The position numbers and the translations under genes were made by a program. DNA of 64,000 nucleotides. It comes from Craterostigma plantagineum. Lineage: Eukaryota > Streptophyta > Magnoliopsida > Lamiales > Linderniaceae. The stretch is taken from assembly GCA_027422505.1 (NCBI GenBank), contig JAPQWV010000018.1, positions 19,238,001-19,302,000 of the forward strand, read 5' to 3'. The notes under the pieces were generated by a model. That model did not search any database, was not told where the DNA came from, and saw only the letters and a program-made list of their open reading frames with translations. This document shows, one piece after another, positions 1 through 11,452 of this stretch. Position 1 is the stretch's first letter, and every line of letters begins with the position of its first letter.

Positions 1-120
1 TATATATATATATATATATATATTTTTATTTTTTTATTTTTATTTTTTTTATTTTATTTTTTCTTTATTTTTTTTTATGATTTTTATTATTATTATTATT
101 ATTTTTTTTTAAAAAAAAAT
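1..120. repeat. AT microsatellite and T-rich low-complexity DNA
   Basis: The window opens with about 11 TA dinucleotides, then runs of T and TTA. No coding signal is visible. It probably lies in the 3' non-coding part of the Athila element, between pol and a 3' LTR that falls outside the window. Confidence 0.7.
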
Positions 121-127
121 TTCCCGC

Positions 128-300
128 TCGTGTTCACGGCCGTGAGGTGTACGCCTCTGGCCGTGACTTGAGGCAGTGAGGGAAGTGTGTTGTGTTCGTG
201 TTATTCACGGCCGTGGATGGATAAGCGCATAGCCGTGAATAGAAGCAGTGGCCGTTGCTGTGCGGAGTCGCGGCCGTGACTCCGTAGTAATTGGCCGTGA
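128..300. repeat. Cluster of CACGGCCGTGA palindromic words
   Basis: Within 170 bp the core GGCCGTGA or its variants occur about six times, including full TTCACGGCCGTG copies near 131 and 211. The same word forms a regular tandem array in the Athila 5' LTR (8071-8500). The flanks do not match that LTR end to end, so this is a second array and not simply the 3' LTR. T-rich filler follows to about 400. Confidence 0.6.
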
Positions 301-597
301 CTACGATTTTTTTTTTTATTTATTTATTTATTTATTTATTTGTTTTATTTTATTTTATTTTTTTTTTTCGTTTTTTTTTTTGAGAGTATTATGATTATTA
401 TTTAATATATATTTTAACTATGATTGACACGCAATCGACGAATTTTTTCGAGAATGATTTGCGCGAAGGAAAATCTTGTAATCGACAAGAGAAATATCAC
501 TTTCTCACGCGGCGTCAAATCTTCCAAGTCAAAAATTCGTCTGTATCATTTAATGGATTGCCGGGTATGATAATGATATTTTTGTACCGTTCATGCC

Positions 598-605
598 TAT
601 AAATA
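598..605 (+). promoter_or_regulatory. TATA box of a compact antisense transcription unit
   Basis: TATAAATA sits 87 bases before the ATG of the 54-codon reading frame at 692. The spacing suits a start site near 630 and a short leader. It reads opposite to the surrounding Athila element, so it is not that element's own promoter. Confidence 0.5.
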
Positions 606-691
606 GACAGTGGTAGAACAACACAATAGCATCATCTACCATAAACCCACGTCTTTAACAATCTTATTTTCGAAAGAGTTATCTAGCCACT

Positions 692-856
692 ATGAATTGG
701 GGACAGCAGCAAGGTCGTGAGGATGAGAGTGAGGAGTATGCAAGGGTTCGTCGTAATTTAGATATGGTATCACTCTACCTTGCTCTTCTTTTGGGCTTGT
801 TTGGAGTTTTACTTGCTTTCGTGTGTTGGGTTATCACAAGGTGCACTTGTGTGTAA
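692..856 (+). CDS. Small single-span membrane protein ORF, antisense to Athila
   Basis: An ATG-to-TAA frame of 54 codons. The first 24 residues are polar and charged (Gln, Glu, Asp, Arg). About 22 uninterrupted hydrophobic residues follow, then a short Cys-rich tail (C-W...C-T-C-V). A canonical TATA box lies upstream and AATAAA (875-880) lies 19 bases past the stop, so promoter, frame and polyadenylation signal fit in under 300 bp. The layout (short acidic head, one transmembrane span, minimal leader) recalls the movement proteins of small plant ssDNA viruses and also the accessory antisense ORFs known in some plant gypsy elements. No family was recognised. Expression is inferred only from the signals. 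Confidence 0.45.
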   Translation: MNWGQQQGREDESEEYARVRRNLDMVSLYLALLLGLFGVLLAFVCWVITRCTCV

Positions 857-1236
857 CCCGCCCTTATGAAGCAAAATAAACTATTGTTCTGTCTTTTGCG
901 TCATTCGCTGTTTTAATTTGCTTTTGTGTTGGTCTTTCACACGTTGTAATGGTATTGTAACCATCGTTTATGAAGTAAAACTATCGTTCCTATCTCGTCT
1001 CTAGACTCTGCGTTGTACCCATTTGTAATAAACTTATTATTAATTAAAATATTATTATTGTTGTTTTATTTAATTTAATTTATATAAGTTTTAGATTATT
1101 AATTAATATTATTATATATATATTTTATTTTTATTATTTTTTAATTTATAATGCTTAAAACATAAATAAAAATACCTGGGCTGCCTCCCAAGAAGCGCTT
1201 CTTTAACGTCGTGAGCCGGACGTACCCTTTTTCGTT
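857..1236. other. AT-rich 3' region downstream of Athila pol
   Basis: There is no gene here. It holds AATAAA at 875 and 1027, and two diverged copies of a TATGAAG-AAA-CTAT-GTTC segment (about 866-900 and 970-1000). At 1178-1205 the minus strand carries the short block that reads GGGAGGCAGCCCAGG, which commonly follows pol in Athila/Tat elements. Confidence 0.5.
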
Positions 1237-4200
1237 CTATGATAGCTTGAAATCGAGGTACATGACCTCCTTTGTTCCTGTGTCTGCTCCTCCTCCGTAG
1301 TAATGCTTCAGTCGATGGCCATTAACCTTGAAATTTCCCTGCTCAACATTTGAAATTTCGACAGTACCATAGGGAAAAACACGAGTAACTGTAAAAGGTC
1401 CAGACCAACGGGATCTTAGCTTTCCGGGAAAAAGTCTAAGACGAGAATTGAAAAGGAGGACTTGATCCCCCTCTTGAAATTCTCTATGTTGCTTGATCTT
1501 CTTATCGTGATACGCTTTTGAGCGCTCCTTATACATTTTTGCATTGTCGTATGCCGACAAACGCCATTCATCAACCTCATTGATCTGGAGCTTACGTTTT
1601 TCACCGGCTTGCACCAAATCGAGGTTTAGGGACTTTATCGCCCAGTAGGCTTTATGTTCTAGTTCAACAAGAAGGTGACATGCCTTTCCGTAAACTAGTC
1701 GATATGGGGTAGTGCCTATTGGCGTCTTATATGCAGTCCTATACGCCCAAAGTGCGTCGTTAAGCTTATTCGCCCATTCCCGTCGATTCCCATTTATAGT
1801 TTTCTCTAGAATGCGCTTCAACTCACGGTTCACTACTTCTACTTGACCACTAGCTTGGGGGTGGTATGGGGTGGATAGGCTGTGTCTAACACCATAACGT
1901 TCTAACGTGCGTGCAAACTGGGTGTTACAGAAATGTATACCCCTATCACTAATAATGCACCTAGGCGCCCCAAAACGTGAAAACAATGCTCGAAGAAATC
2001 TAACGACTACCCTAGCGTCGTTCGTGGGTAAGGCTTGCGCCTCGGCCCATTTAGACACATAATCGACCGCAACTAGGATGTACTTATTATTGTACGAGCT
2101 AGGGAATGGTCCCATAAAATCTATACTCCAAACGTCGAAAATTTCACAAACTAGGATGAAGTTCTGGGGCATTTCATCGCGTTTCGAGAGAGTACCTGCG
2201 CGCTGACACTGATCACAAGTGTCAACGTACCTTTGGGCGTCCTTGAATATCGTGGGCCAGTAGAATCCGCTTTCCAACACCTTCTGAGCGGTTCTGTTGG
2301 CTGCGTAGTGTCCTCCGGTCGGTCCATTGTGGCAGTGCCTCAGGATCTGTGTCGTCTCTGGAGTGGTAACGCATCGTCGTATCACCTGGTCTGCACATCG
2401 CCTGAAAAGATATGGGTCTTCCCAAAAGTAGTGCCTCAAATCAGAAAAGAATTTCTTCTTTTGCTGACTGGTGTACTCCTTTGGTAGGACCCTCGCAACA
2501 AGATAGTTAGCGTAATCTGCAAACCAGGGAGTGTCGTCACTTACCACCTGTATTGAGTAAAGATGCTCGTCTGGGAACCTATCTTGTATCGGCCTTCCGT
2601 CCTTGTGGTATATTTCGGACTCCTCCAGTCGAGAGAGGTGATCCGCCGCTAGGTTCTCCGCACCCTTCTTATCCCGAATCTCAATATCGAACTCTTGCAG
2701 TAGTAGGATCCATCTGATTAGCCGTGGCTTGGCATCGGGCTTTGCTAACAAGTACTTAAGAGCAGAATGGTCAGTAAAAACGATAACTTTGGATAGGATA
2801 AGATATGACCTGAACTTGTCGAAAGCAAACACGACAGCCAACAGCTCCTTTTCGGTGGTCGTATAATTGGCTTGGGCTGCGTCTAACGTCTTACTCGCAT
2901 AGTAGATCGGCCTGAAATGGTTGTCCTTACGCTGCCCCAACACGGCTCCAACTGCATAGTCACTAGCATCGCACATTAGTTCAAAGGGCAGCCCCCAGTC
3001 AGGGGCGACCATAATAGGTGCTGCGATAAGTCGCTCCTTAAGCAAATTGAAAGCATGCAAGCACTCGTCATTAAAATCAAACGGGGCATCTTTTTCTAGC
3101 AACCTAGACATGGGTCTTGCGATCTTCGAAATATCTTTAATAAACCTACGATAAAACCCCGCATGTCCTAGAAAGCTCCTTATGGACTTCACGTTCGAGG
3201 GAACGGGCAATTTTTCTATCGTCTCTAGCTTAGCTCGGTCCACTTCGATTCCTTTAGAGGAAATCTTATGACCGAGAACTATACCCTCTCGAACCATGAA
3301 GTGACACTTTTCCCAATTAAGTGCCAAGTTTGTTTCCTCGCATCGTGCGAGTACGAGTTTCAGATTTGACAAACATGCATCAAACGAGGAACCGAACACA
3401 GAAAAGTCGTCCATAAATACCTCCATTACCTCACCTACCAGTTCGTCGAATATGGCCATCATGCATCGCTGGAAGGTGGCTGGGGCATTGCATAAGCCAA
3501 ATGGCATCCTTCGGTACGCGAACGTTCCGAACGGACAAGTGAACGTGGTCTTTTCCTGGTCCTCGGGTGCTATGGGGATCTGTAGATAACCTGACAAACC
3601 ATCTAGGAAACAGTAAAATGAGTGACCGGCGAGTTTTTCTAACATCTGATCAATAAATGGTAAAGGAAAATGATCCTTTCTAGTTGCATCGTTCAACTTC
3701 CTGTAGTCGATGCAGACGCGCCATCCAGTCACCGTCCTCGTCGGAATCAGCTCGTTCTTGTCATTGGTGACGACCGTCATGCCTCCCTTCTTTGGGACTA
3801 CTTGAACCGGGCTGACCCATGCGCTGTCTGAAATGGGATAGATCATCCCTGCGTCTAGCAGTTTGATCACTTCCTTCTTTACCACGTCCTTCATATTGGG
3901 GTTGAGCCGCCTTTGGCGTTGAGCGACTGGCTTGAAGTCGTCCTCCATGAGGATCTTATGCGTGCAGTAGCTCGGGCTGATACCCCTTATGTCAGATATT
4001 TTCCACGCCAAGGCCTTCTTGTGTGCTTTCAACACATCCAAGAGCTGGCCCTTCTGTCTGTTGTCTAGACTCGACGAGATGATGACTGGTAGCCCTCCAT
4101 TGCTGCTAAGGAACGCGTACTCGAGGTGGTCGGGCAGCGGCTTCAACTCTAGGACCGGTGGCTCCTCAACCGAGCTCTTTTCTTTGTCCTCTTCGCTGCT

Positions 4201-6468
4201 CTCGTCGATGGCTATGATAGGCTCGTCGACCTCCTCCCCACACTCGTCGATTGCCATAAGTGCATGCATGTCCTGCTCGCCGACCTGTGACAGACCTTGC
4301 ACGGAAAAGAGAAAATCGTGCTCAAACACGTCTAAAAAATAGCATTTATCGTCTTGCTCATTACTCTTTTTCATCGAATCTGCCATACTAAATGTAACCT
4401 TTTCTCCATCTACTGTCAACGTCAATGTACCATTCCTAACGTCTATCATGGTTTCTCCTGTGGCTAGGAATGGTCTGCCTAATATCAACGGGACATTATC
4501 ATCCTCCTCCATGTCTAAAATAACGAAATCAGCAGGAATTACGAACTTGTCCACTTTAACTAAAACGTCCTCGATAACACCTCGAGGATACTTCAGCGAT
4601 CTATCGGCTAACTGCAAGCTCATCCTAGTGGGTCGTGGCTCACCTAATCCTAAGCGCTTAAACATTGAATATGGCATTAAATTAATGCTAGCACCTAGGT
4701 CAGCTAACGCACGCTCAACAACTAAGTCTCCTATAAGACAGGGAATAGTAAAACTCCCTGGGTCCTTAAGCTTCTTAGGGATCTTGCTTTGGAGTATCGC
4801 CGAGCACTCTCCTCGCAGGCATACGGTGGAGACATGTTCGAGCTTCCTTCTGTTCGTCAGTAGGTCCTTCAAGAACTTGGCGAAGCTAGGCATCTGCGTA
4901 ATCGCTTCAACAAAAGGTAGGTTAATATGCAATTCCTTACACATACTCATAAATTTACCAAATTGTGCCTCGTCTTTATCCTTCTTTAGTCGGGCTGGGT
5001 AAGGAATTTTTGGCTGGTATGGCTTCACCGGTGGCCGCTCGATCTCCTTCGCATTTTCTTTCTCAGGCTCGACTTTCTCCTTCTCAGCTTCGGCGTTTTC
5101 CTTTTCAGCTTCAGCTTTCTCAACATTGTCGCCTTTGCCCATTTCCATTTCTGGCTCGTCGTGGACCTCGACCTCAGCTTTATCATTTGATTTCTTCTTG
5201 GGAGGTACCTCTTGCAACTCTCTTCCGTTTCTCAGGGTGACCGCCTTGCAATACTCCTTGGGATTTGGTTCGGTATAACTTGGGAGTGATCCCTGAGTTC
5301 GCTCAGCCAACTGCTTCGCCATTTGGCCCACTTGCTGCTCCAATTTCTTGATAGAAGCGTCGGTATTCTGGGCACGTACTTCTATGTACTCTTCCATTTT
5401 ATTCATCCGACTCTCGTGGACTTGTGTGGTGTTGCTAAAATTGGTGATGAGCGTCTTCATCATATCCTTCATTTCCCTAATGTCGTCGGACCCCGACCCT
5501 GCAGATGTATTCTGATACGGACGTGATGTTCCTCCTTGGAAACCAGAAGATCTAGGTTGGAATCCCGGTGGTCCTTGGGCGTTGTGGTTTTGGTTCCCAT
5601 ATGATAGATTTGGATGCGCGCGAGGTTGAAAACTTCGCTGGCCTTGGTAATTCCCCATATAGTCCACGTGTTCCAGTGATTGTCCGACTTGGCACTCCGA
5701 GGTCTCATGAGCTGCACCACAAATCTCGCATTGTGGTGTATATGGCTTCTGAGGCGATGGGCTTGTCATCACGGCATGTATTGGTTGTGTTTGTCCGGCC
5801 TTTGGGAGTAGTGTGTTGATCACTGTCTGGAGCTGGGAATTGGTAGTTGCAATCTGCTGTTGCAACGCCTCAATCTTGGCATGTGTAGCAGTCTCCTCGC
5901 TCACCCCAAATACTCCTGGAGTCTTTATCCTCGTATTTCCTCTCATGAAGCTATTCCTTGAGTAGTCTTCGATAAGATTCCAGGCGTCTGTGGCATTGAG
6001 CTTCACGAGACCTCCTCCCGCGGCTCCGTCTAGCATATGAACGGTTTGGTCATTGAGGCCCTCGTGAAATCGATTTATCATGGCGGCCTTCGACATCCCG
6101 TGTTGTGGGCATTTCTTCAACAGTGACTTGTACCTCTCCCACACCTCGTAAAGATTCTCTGAATCCTTCTGGTGAAACAGAGAGATCTCCGTCTTCAATC
6201 GTAATACCTTTGACAATGGGAAGTAATGGCCGATGAATGCTGCTCGCAGCTCTTCCCACGTAGTGATTGATCTGGGCGGTAGCATCTCCAACCAATCCTT
6301 CGCCCTGTACTTGAGTGAGAATGGAAACAACATTAGTTTAATCGCATCACTCGGGACCCCATTAATCTTAATGGTGTCTGTTACTGTCAGGAAAGCCTTC
6401 AGGTGGGAGTATGGATCATCATCAGGGTTCCCCTCAAATTGGCCGTCTGAAAGATCATCTGAAGCCAA
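1237..6468 (-). CDS. Athila-type Ty3/gypsy gag-pol polyprotein (main frame)
   Basis: A single open frame of 1743 codons with no internal stop. Domains in order: retrotransposon gag (residues 1-180, its N-terminus lying in another frame upstream); a CX2CX3HX4C zinc knuckle near 245; a Lys/Glu-rich linker near 440-500; aspartic protease with DLGAS near 591; reverse transcriptase with the catalytic FMDDF near 1019; RNase H starting at CDAS near 1168; integrase with an HHCC zinc site (1380-1420) and D-D-E core (first Asp near 1450). Gag and protease style fit the Athila clade. An intact pol means a fairly young or recently active copy, although the gag start is shifted. No chromodomain is seen at the C-terminus. 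The element lies inside a Tekay-like LTR. Confidence 0.93.
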   Translation of the reverse strand: MASDDLSDGQFEGNPDDDPYSHLKAFLTVTDTIKINGVPSDAIKLMLFPFSLKYRAKDWLEMLPPRSITTWEELRAAFIGHYFPLSKVLRLKTEISLFHQKDSENLYEVWERYKSLLKKCPQHGMSKAAMINRFHEGLNDQTVHMLDGAAGGGLVKLNATDAWNLIEDYSRNSFMRGNTRIKTPGVFGVSEETATHAKIEALQQQIATTNSQLQTVINTLLPKAGQTQPIHAVMTSPSPQKPYTPQCEICGAAHETSECQVGQSLEHVDYMGNYQGQRSFQPRAHPNLSYGNQNHNAQGPPGFQPRSSGFQGGTSRPYQNTSAGSGSDDIREMKDMMKTLITNFSNTTQVHESRMNKMEEYIEVRAQNTDASIKKLEQQVGQMAKQLAERTQGSLPSYTEPNPKEYCKAVTLRNGRELQEVPPKKKSNDKAEVEVHDEPEMEMGKGDNVEKAEAEKENAEAEKEKVEPEKENAKEIERPPVKPYQPKIPYPARLKKDKDEAQFGKFMSMCKELHINLPFVEAITQMPSFAKFLKDLLTNRRKLEHVSTVCLRGECSAILQSKIPKKLKDPGSFTIPCLIGDLVVERALADLGASINLMPYSMFKRLGLGEPRPTRMSLQLADRSLKYPRGVIEDVLVKVDKFVIPADFVILDMEEDDNVPLILGRPFLATGETMIDVRNGTLTLTVDGEKVTFSMADSMKKSNEQDDKCYFLDVFEHDFLFSVQGLSQVGEQDMHALMAIDECGEEVDEPIIAIDESSEEDKEKSSVEEPPVLELKPLPDHLEYAFLSSNGGLPVIISSSLDNRQKGQLLDVLKAHKKALAWKISDIRGISPSYCTHKILMEDDFKPVAQRQRRLNPNMKDVVKKEVIKLLDAGMIYPISDSAWVSPVQVVPKKGGMTVVTNDKNELIPTRTVTGWRVCIDYRKLNDATRKDHFPLPFIDQMLEKLAGHSFYCFLDGLSGYLQIPIAPEDQEKTTFTCPFGTFAYRRMPFGLCNAPATFQRCMMAIFDELVGEVMEVFMDDFSVFGSSFDACLSNLKLVLARCEETNLALNWEKCHFMVREGIVLGHKISSKGIEVDRAKLETIEKLPVPSNVKSIRSFLGHAGFYRRFIKDISKIARPMSRLLEKDAPFDFNDECLHAFNLLKERLIAAPIMVAPDWGLPFELMCDASDYAVGAVLGQRKDNHFRPIYYASKTLDAAQANYTTTEKELLAVVFAFDKFRSYLILSKVIVFTDHSALKYLLAKPDAKPRLIRWILLLQEFDIEIRDKKGAENLAADHLSRLEESEIYHKDGRPIQDRFPDEHLYSIQVVSDDTPWFADYANYLVARVLPKEYTSQQKKKFFSDLRHYFWEDPYLFRRCADQVIRRCVTTPETTQILRHCHNGPTGGHYAANRTAQKVLESGFYWPTIFKDAQRYVDTCDQCQRAGTLSKRDEMPQNFILVCEIFDVWSIDFMGPFPSSYNNKYILVAVDYVSKWAEAQALPTNDARVVVRFLRALFSRFGAPRCIISDRGIHFCNTQFARTLERYGVRHSLSTPYHPQASGQVEVVNRELKRILEKTINGNRREWANKLNDALWAYRTAYKTPIGTTPYRLVYGKACHLLVELEHKAYWAIKSLNLDLVQAGEKRKLQINEVDEWRLSAYDNAKMYKERSKAYHDKKIKQHREFQEGDQVLLFNSRLRLFPGKLRSRWSGPFTVTRVFPYGTVEISNVEQGNFKVNGHRLKHYYGGGADTGTKEVMYLDFKLS

Positions 6469-6821
6469 GCATGCTTCAGCTCGAAATTATTATTCTCGAT
6501 CGGTGGAATAACGATTGCCGATTCAGTTCCGCCGAGGGAGGCGCTCTTGAGTAAGTCTTGTAGAGATTGTTCCTCTTCTTGGTCCTGGTGGATCGGTACT
6601 CTTCGGTCTGCCATCTCGACTTCTATCTCTCGATTGTCCTTGGACGTCTCTGTTCGAGAATTGTCTGCCGACTCCTGAGAGTTGTCCTCCGAGTAGCTAA
6701 CCAACGCTTCCTGATAATTACTAGCCGTACCTTCTGAAGTATATCTGAGTTGCCTTCGTAACTTTCGCTCGAAATCTGGATCTCCTTCAACAATGGGACC
6801 TGATGGGTGGCTTCGGGTCAT
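6399..6821 (-). pseudogene. N-terminal part of Athila gag, frameshifted from gag-pol
   Basis: This frame begins with an ATG shortly after the primer binding site. It runs through a Glu/Gln-rich head to the NNFELKHA block that normally joins directly to the FEGNPDDDP segment. That segment lies in the main frame. The phase changes at about 6445, consistent with a one-base loss in a CTTTCAG stretch. As written, this frame would make a truncated 140-residue product and the main frame would lack a proper gag start. It is read as an inactivating indel; programmed frameshifting there would be unusual for this clade. Confidence 0.75.
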
Positions 6822-7005
6822 CCACTGTCAAACAGTACCTTCAATGAGTGAAAGCGAAATTTAGCGAAGAACTAGATAAATACGTCGAAAAGGTAACAAG
6901 ACTAATAATGATGTAGGAAACAAATAACGCAATTAACGACAAACTGAGAAAATGTAAAATAAAATGGCTAAATTACCGAACTACGGTGTTCCTAATATCA
7001 ATCTA

Positions 7006-7024
7006 GTCCCCGGCAACGGCGCCA
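7006..7024 (-). other. Primer binding site (tRNA-Asp type)
   Basis: On the minus strand the sequence reads TGGCGCCGTTGCCGGGGAC, the tRNA-Asp-complementary primer site typical of Athila/Tat elements. It is separated from the LTR end by 6 bases. This fixes the element's orientation and the inner border of the 5' LTR at 7031. Confidence 0.9.
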
Positions 7025-7030
7025 AAAACT

Positions 7031-8697
7031 TGATCGCGTGTGTGTATGTTTAAATTAAAAGATCGTGCGAGTACGTCAAGTAATAATTAAAACGAATATA
7101 TTATAACTAGAATCACGCGCGATAGGCAGTGTACCTATCGTTTGTAATATAGCTATAGCGAATATCCGAGTATCGAACACGAGGAATAAATTGAGTACTA
7201 GTATTAACCTATCGACTTGATATTTAACCTAAATAAAATAACAGAATTTGTTTATATTACGAACTAACTTAACAGAGCAATTTAAAGGATCGAAAGACTA
7301 AGGAACACAACTAGAAGTAATAAGAGTGACTTAAGATGACAAATATGTGTCCGGGATTCGAATCCCGCTGAGTTTTGTTGGCTAAGGCTTACGGAATATC
7401 ACTCCTACGTGATTATCGACTAAATCGCAGTAATTTCCTACCCACTCACGGATTTGCTGTCGCCCTAAACGTTCGTGGGGATCTAAATTCAGCGATTACT
7501 AGACAGCGAGGATCGAGTATTTGCTGTCGCCCTATACTCGAATCCTAACGTCTACGAACGGCCTAATCGTTATTTAGCTGTCGCCCTAAACGATATACCA
7601 CACATGCATATCAACACGTAGACATATTGATACGAAGAAACAACATCATAGAACGATAAATAGTCGAATACACGTGTTCACGATTATCCTACGCCTTAAC
7701 TACAACATAACCCAACGTTCATCTATTACCAAACACACAAGAGGGTTAGCTACTCATATTAAGCATAACAACAACGAGATTCAAAGGAAACGAAGATAAA
7801 GAACTCATAAAACCTCCCTAAGAAGTAGTATGGCGGTTCTGAGGTGGAGCTCTCGTTCCTCGATCGACTGGGCGTGGCTACGTTGTTGGATCGTCCCTTC
7901 AGCTTCTCCGAATCACAAGGTTGCTTCTAGTGTTCTTCCTCCTCCCTTTTCTCTCAATTTTTCGTCTCTATCCAGTTGTTCTTCAGTTCTAAGGAAAGCC
8001 CTCCTTTTATGCTTCGAAAATGGGCTAAAACCCTGAAATTAGGCATGTTCACGGCCTCTTAACGGGCCTTCACGGCCGTGAAGGCGGCTAAAAACCCTAT
8101 TTCTTGACTTCCTGGCACGAGTCACGGCCTCGTGCACCGATCTTCACGGCCGTGACGGCGGCTTAAACCCTAAATATTGACTCTCTGGAGAGGGTCACGG
8201 CCTCTTGCATACAGGTTCACGACCGTGACAGTGAATAGCATAGCGTTTGCTCAGTCTCTGCCGCGAGTCACGGCCTTTGACATGAGTATTCACGGCCGTG
8301 ACACGTTCCTTAAAACTCTCTGTCCACGTTCATGGCTTCTTACATGATCGTTCACGGCCGCGACACTGGATCTTGAGCTCTCTGCCCACGTTCACGGCCT
8401 TGTGCAAAGTGATTCACGGCCGTGACTGTTGGAACTTTTTCTCCTTGAGCTTACTGCCCTCGTTCACGGCCTCTTGCAAGAGAGTTCACGGCCGTGACTT
8501 GTTACTGGCAGCTTCAAACTTTGCCGTTTTCGCGTCGTTTTCGCCTCGTTTTCGTTCCTCTTTTCTCGATAATCATTCGAAGGTCCTACAATATTTAAAT
8601 GAGTGTAAATAGAGCCAATAAATGCATGGAATGATCAAAAGTTTCCTATTATAACCCAAATAAACATAACAATAAACGTATTAATATACGTTTATCA
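7031..8697 (-). repeat. Athila 5' LTR (1667 bp)
   Basis: On the minus strand it begins TGATAAACG at 8697 and ends CGATCA at 7031, giving matched TGAT/ATCA termini beside the primer site. Inside are three GCTGTCGCCCTA repeats (7450-7590), a GGGATTCGAATCCC palindrome near 7356, and a seven-unit tandem array of CACGGCCGTGA palindromes (8071-8500). The 3' LTR and therefore the target duplication lie outside the window. An apparent 68-codon frame at 7830 is not considered a gene. Confidence 0.85.
8071..8500. repeat. Tandem array of TTCACGGCCGTGA units in the Athila LTR
   Basis: Seven full palindromes start their CAC at about 8071, 8145, 8218, 8291, 8353, 8415 and 8487, so the period is 62 or 73 bases. 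Each is preceded by a half-site of the form CACGGCCTCTTGCA. Five of the seven keep TTCACGGCCGTGA exactly and two carry one change. Confidence 0.85.
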
Positions 8698-10856
8698 GAG
8701 CGCTTCTCACTGGTAGCCAACACCGAGGCCACTAACCACGGAGGTCACCCGAAGGAATCTTCCCTCCGGGTAGTGCTTTACACGCTAGAAGGTCACCCGA
8801 AGGAATCTTCCCTTACTCAGCGTGTGCCCGGAGCCGCATCCTCCAGGTTGCGTCTCCCGCATACGGGGTATTTCCCCTAGCCTCTTATACAGGCCTTATA
8901 GCTTCATTCGCCTTACTGGCTGCATAGGGGAAGCCGTGACTCTTCATTCGAGTCGACACAAACGCCAATATCGGCGAGTATACATCGCACACAGGCGATC
9001 TTACGCACGCTTATACCTCGCGTCTTATACACTACGCATGCGTGCAAATGCTCATGCTCATGTACGTATTCTAATCATGCCATCATGCACATAATTTAAT
9101 CGTATCATACGTACACATTTCATACAAAGTTCACGAGCACGTAGTTCACATAATTGTATGCAGGCAAGTTACGTGTCGTAGTTGAATTTCTACTTACTTG
9201 TCGTCCGAGCGAAACTAGTATCTTCCACGTTCGCTCCTAATGTGCAACCTTTTAAGCATAAATATTATCGTCTTAGTATTACGCCTTTATTACACTTAGG
9301 TCGAATTGAATTATTTGACTTCATTAATTTCGCTAGTTTCAAGTCTGGGCTACCCTTGCCCAATAAATTCCTAAGTAAAGTTAGTATCAATTTCGTGACT
9401 TAGGAAATTCGGCGAAAGTTAGACGATTTGTTAGTGTTCAATTCATTCGGTTTCAATTCATCTTCATTCGCTCGATTTCACGCACGAAATGGTTAATGAA
9501 ATTCGCCCGATTTCCTTTGCACGCGACATGGCCCGATTTGAATTCGATTTGTGCTTTAATTAACTTAGTTTCGGCCGATTTCTAAGCATGCAAGTCACCC
9601 GATTTAGTGACTTGATTAGAATCGTTCGACAAAGAGCTAAACGATTTAGCTTTCGCCCGAAATTGGAACGTGGGAGGAGATCGCCCGATTTGAGGCCTTC
9701 AAGAGGTGGAAATCGCCGTGCCTTTTCATCAGCATGACGTCATCGCGAATTCATGTATGGAGTTGGGATTGTTTTCGGCCGATTTAGGGCATTCCATGAT
9801 GCAAATCGCCCGATTTCCAAGCTTGCATGGAGTCCCTTTTGATTTCGCCCGATTTCTAGGGTTTCTCAAACTAAGTCTCGGCGATTTATTCTCCTAATGC
9901 CACGTGAAATATTTACTTAAGTTGTCCGATTTAGGGTTCGCACTAAGTCGCCCGATTTCATTCATGCCATGAGGGTTCGATTCTTAATTCGATCGATTTG
10001 TTTTGCACAACAAATCGCCCGATTTGTTTAGAGCATTTCACTCGTTCGATTTCACCAAATTAAGATCGCCCGAAATCTCATGCATCGTTCATCTACCCAG
10101 AATTTCCCAAGTTTCGAAGCTTTCTCCTACCCAAAATCGTTTAATGCTAGGCTAAGATCATCTCATATTAAAGTTGTAAGCTATAAGGCATGTTTAGCTA
10201 ACTAAATCGTAGCAACATTCCCAAGGAACCTTCGATTAAGCCTTTACACCCAATCCTAGGGTTTTCGAATCCTCCTCAACTACTTGCCTTTAATGCCATT
10301 AATAATCTCCAACTGCCTAAAGTACAAAATTAAAAGCTTAAGAAGGGTATTTTACTTACCAACTTTGAAATCCTAGGCTAGTCGAAGTGCTCTTGGTTCG
10401 ATTTTGGCTCTCTGCTCCTTCTCCTTTCCTTCTTGCTTTCGTTACTTTTCTTAAAATGGGGTCATGGTGTTCAATTATTGGGTTAGATACTTTTTACTTG
10501 GCTTTTGTTGGGTAGGGCATGGGCCTTTCCTAGTTTTAGGGAGGTTTGTCCCCCATTTGGGCCTTTCTCATAAATTGGACCCATTTAAATTCCTTAGCCA
10601 AAAATAAAAATCCCTAGCCCAACTATTGTTAATCCTTTCCTTCGCTATTTCTTCGAAAATTCCCCTTCATGCATTTGGGGTCATCATGAACGCCAAAATT
10701 CTTGGCGCTTAATTGCACGTAATTCACACATAAATCACGAGCATAAAATTCACACTTCACATAATCATTCAACATATACGACATGAACGTAAAATCATAT
10801 AAGTCGTACACAAAATTTATTTGCCGACTTAATTTCGCGGGGACCGGGGTCCTACA
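8698..10856 (-). mobile_element. Tekay/Del-like LTR 1, interrupted by Athila
   Basis: The minus strand begins TGTAGGACCCCGGTCC at 10856, a start closely like that of the solo LTR at 17767-20371. Its inner end is not seen, because the Athila LTR abuts at 8697, so Athila appears to have inserted into it. A 23-bp block (GGTCACCCGAAGGAATCTTC core) is repeated directly at 8743 and 8790. CGCCCGATTT words are dense at 9500-10075. Small open frames here show no protein similarity that I recognise. Confidence 0.7.
9500..10080. repeat. Array of CGCCCGATTT words in LTR 1
   Basis: About eight exact CGCCCGA copies (near 9504, 9653, 9681, 9805, 9846, 9950, 10012, 10066) and a similar number of one-base variants (GGCCGATTT, CACCCGATTT) occur at irregular spacing of roughly 25-100 bases. 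Confidence 0.75.
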
Positions 10857-11000
10857 GAAATCGCCAGTCGGCCGTATCTAGTCCGACCGAAATCGGATTT
10901 CGGTCGGCTCATGGCCGGCCAATGTTCGATTTCGGTCGGTTATGGTTCGGCCGAAATTAGGGTTCGGTCGAATTTTTTTTTTAATAAATATCTAATTGCA
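10857..11000. repeat. CGACCGAAAT/GGCCGAAAT palindromes at the left MULE side
   Basis: A perfect 25-base odd-centred palindrome (10883-10907, arms CCGACCGAAATC) is followed by further TTTCGGTCGG and CGGCCGAAAT copies. Related words recur at 16015-16270 on the other side of the MULE genes, so these are candidate terminal or subterminal repeats of that element. Confidence 0.5.
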
Positions 11001-11452
11001 GGCCAAGGATGGGAAGTCCCTACTCGGAGGGAGCAGCAGATCTGGAGAGCGTCACACGAGGACGCGCGGCGTTGAGGCATCCGTTCGTAGAGAACGGAAG
11101 GAGGAGAGGCGGTAGCGAGCGGCTGCTTCTCATTCCGTACATGCGGATTACAATCCGCATGCGGATGAGGAGGTGCCCTACGATGCAGCATCGTTTGAGA
11201 CATCCGACGACGATGTGATACCGGCCTCCTCAGGTAATTCCCTTCTCCAGTATAAACTGACTTGCGATGTCGTGTCTTAATATACGTAAAAGAAAATTAA
11301 ATTTATTTTGGGTTATTCGTAAAAAAATGAAAAGGGAGTAAGCGCTCCAGGGTCGAAGATGACGATTCCTGAAGGGTGCAGGGGCCACAGCCCGGTGGTC
11401 CACAAGATGGCGAGTCTCTAGTTATCTGGGGCACATCGCGCCCCGCATCTGG

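Noticed and set aside
128..1190. Left region as the Athila 3' LTR
   Set aside because: It shares the CACGGCCGTGA word, but it lacks the GCTGTCGCCCTA repeats and does not align end to end with the 5' LTR.
4448..5002. 184-codon + strand frame inside gag-pol
   Set aside because: It is a shadow of the long minus-strand polyprotein frame; no domain.
7345..7375. tRNA-like T-arm (CGGGATTCGAATCCCG) in the Athila LTR
   Set aside because: The stem-loop looks like a T-arm, but the flanking sequence cannot form an acceptor stem, D-arm or anticodon arm. It is a palindrome only.
8071..8500. CRISPR-like array
   Set aside because: Spacers are related to each other, repeats are short palindromes, and the context is a plant LTR.
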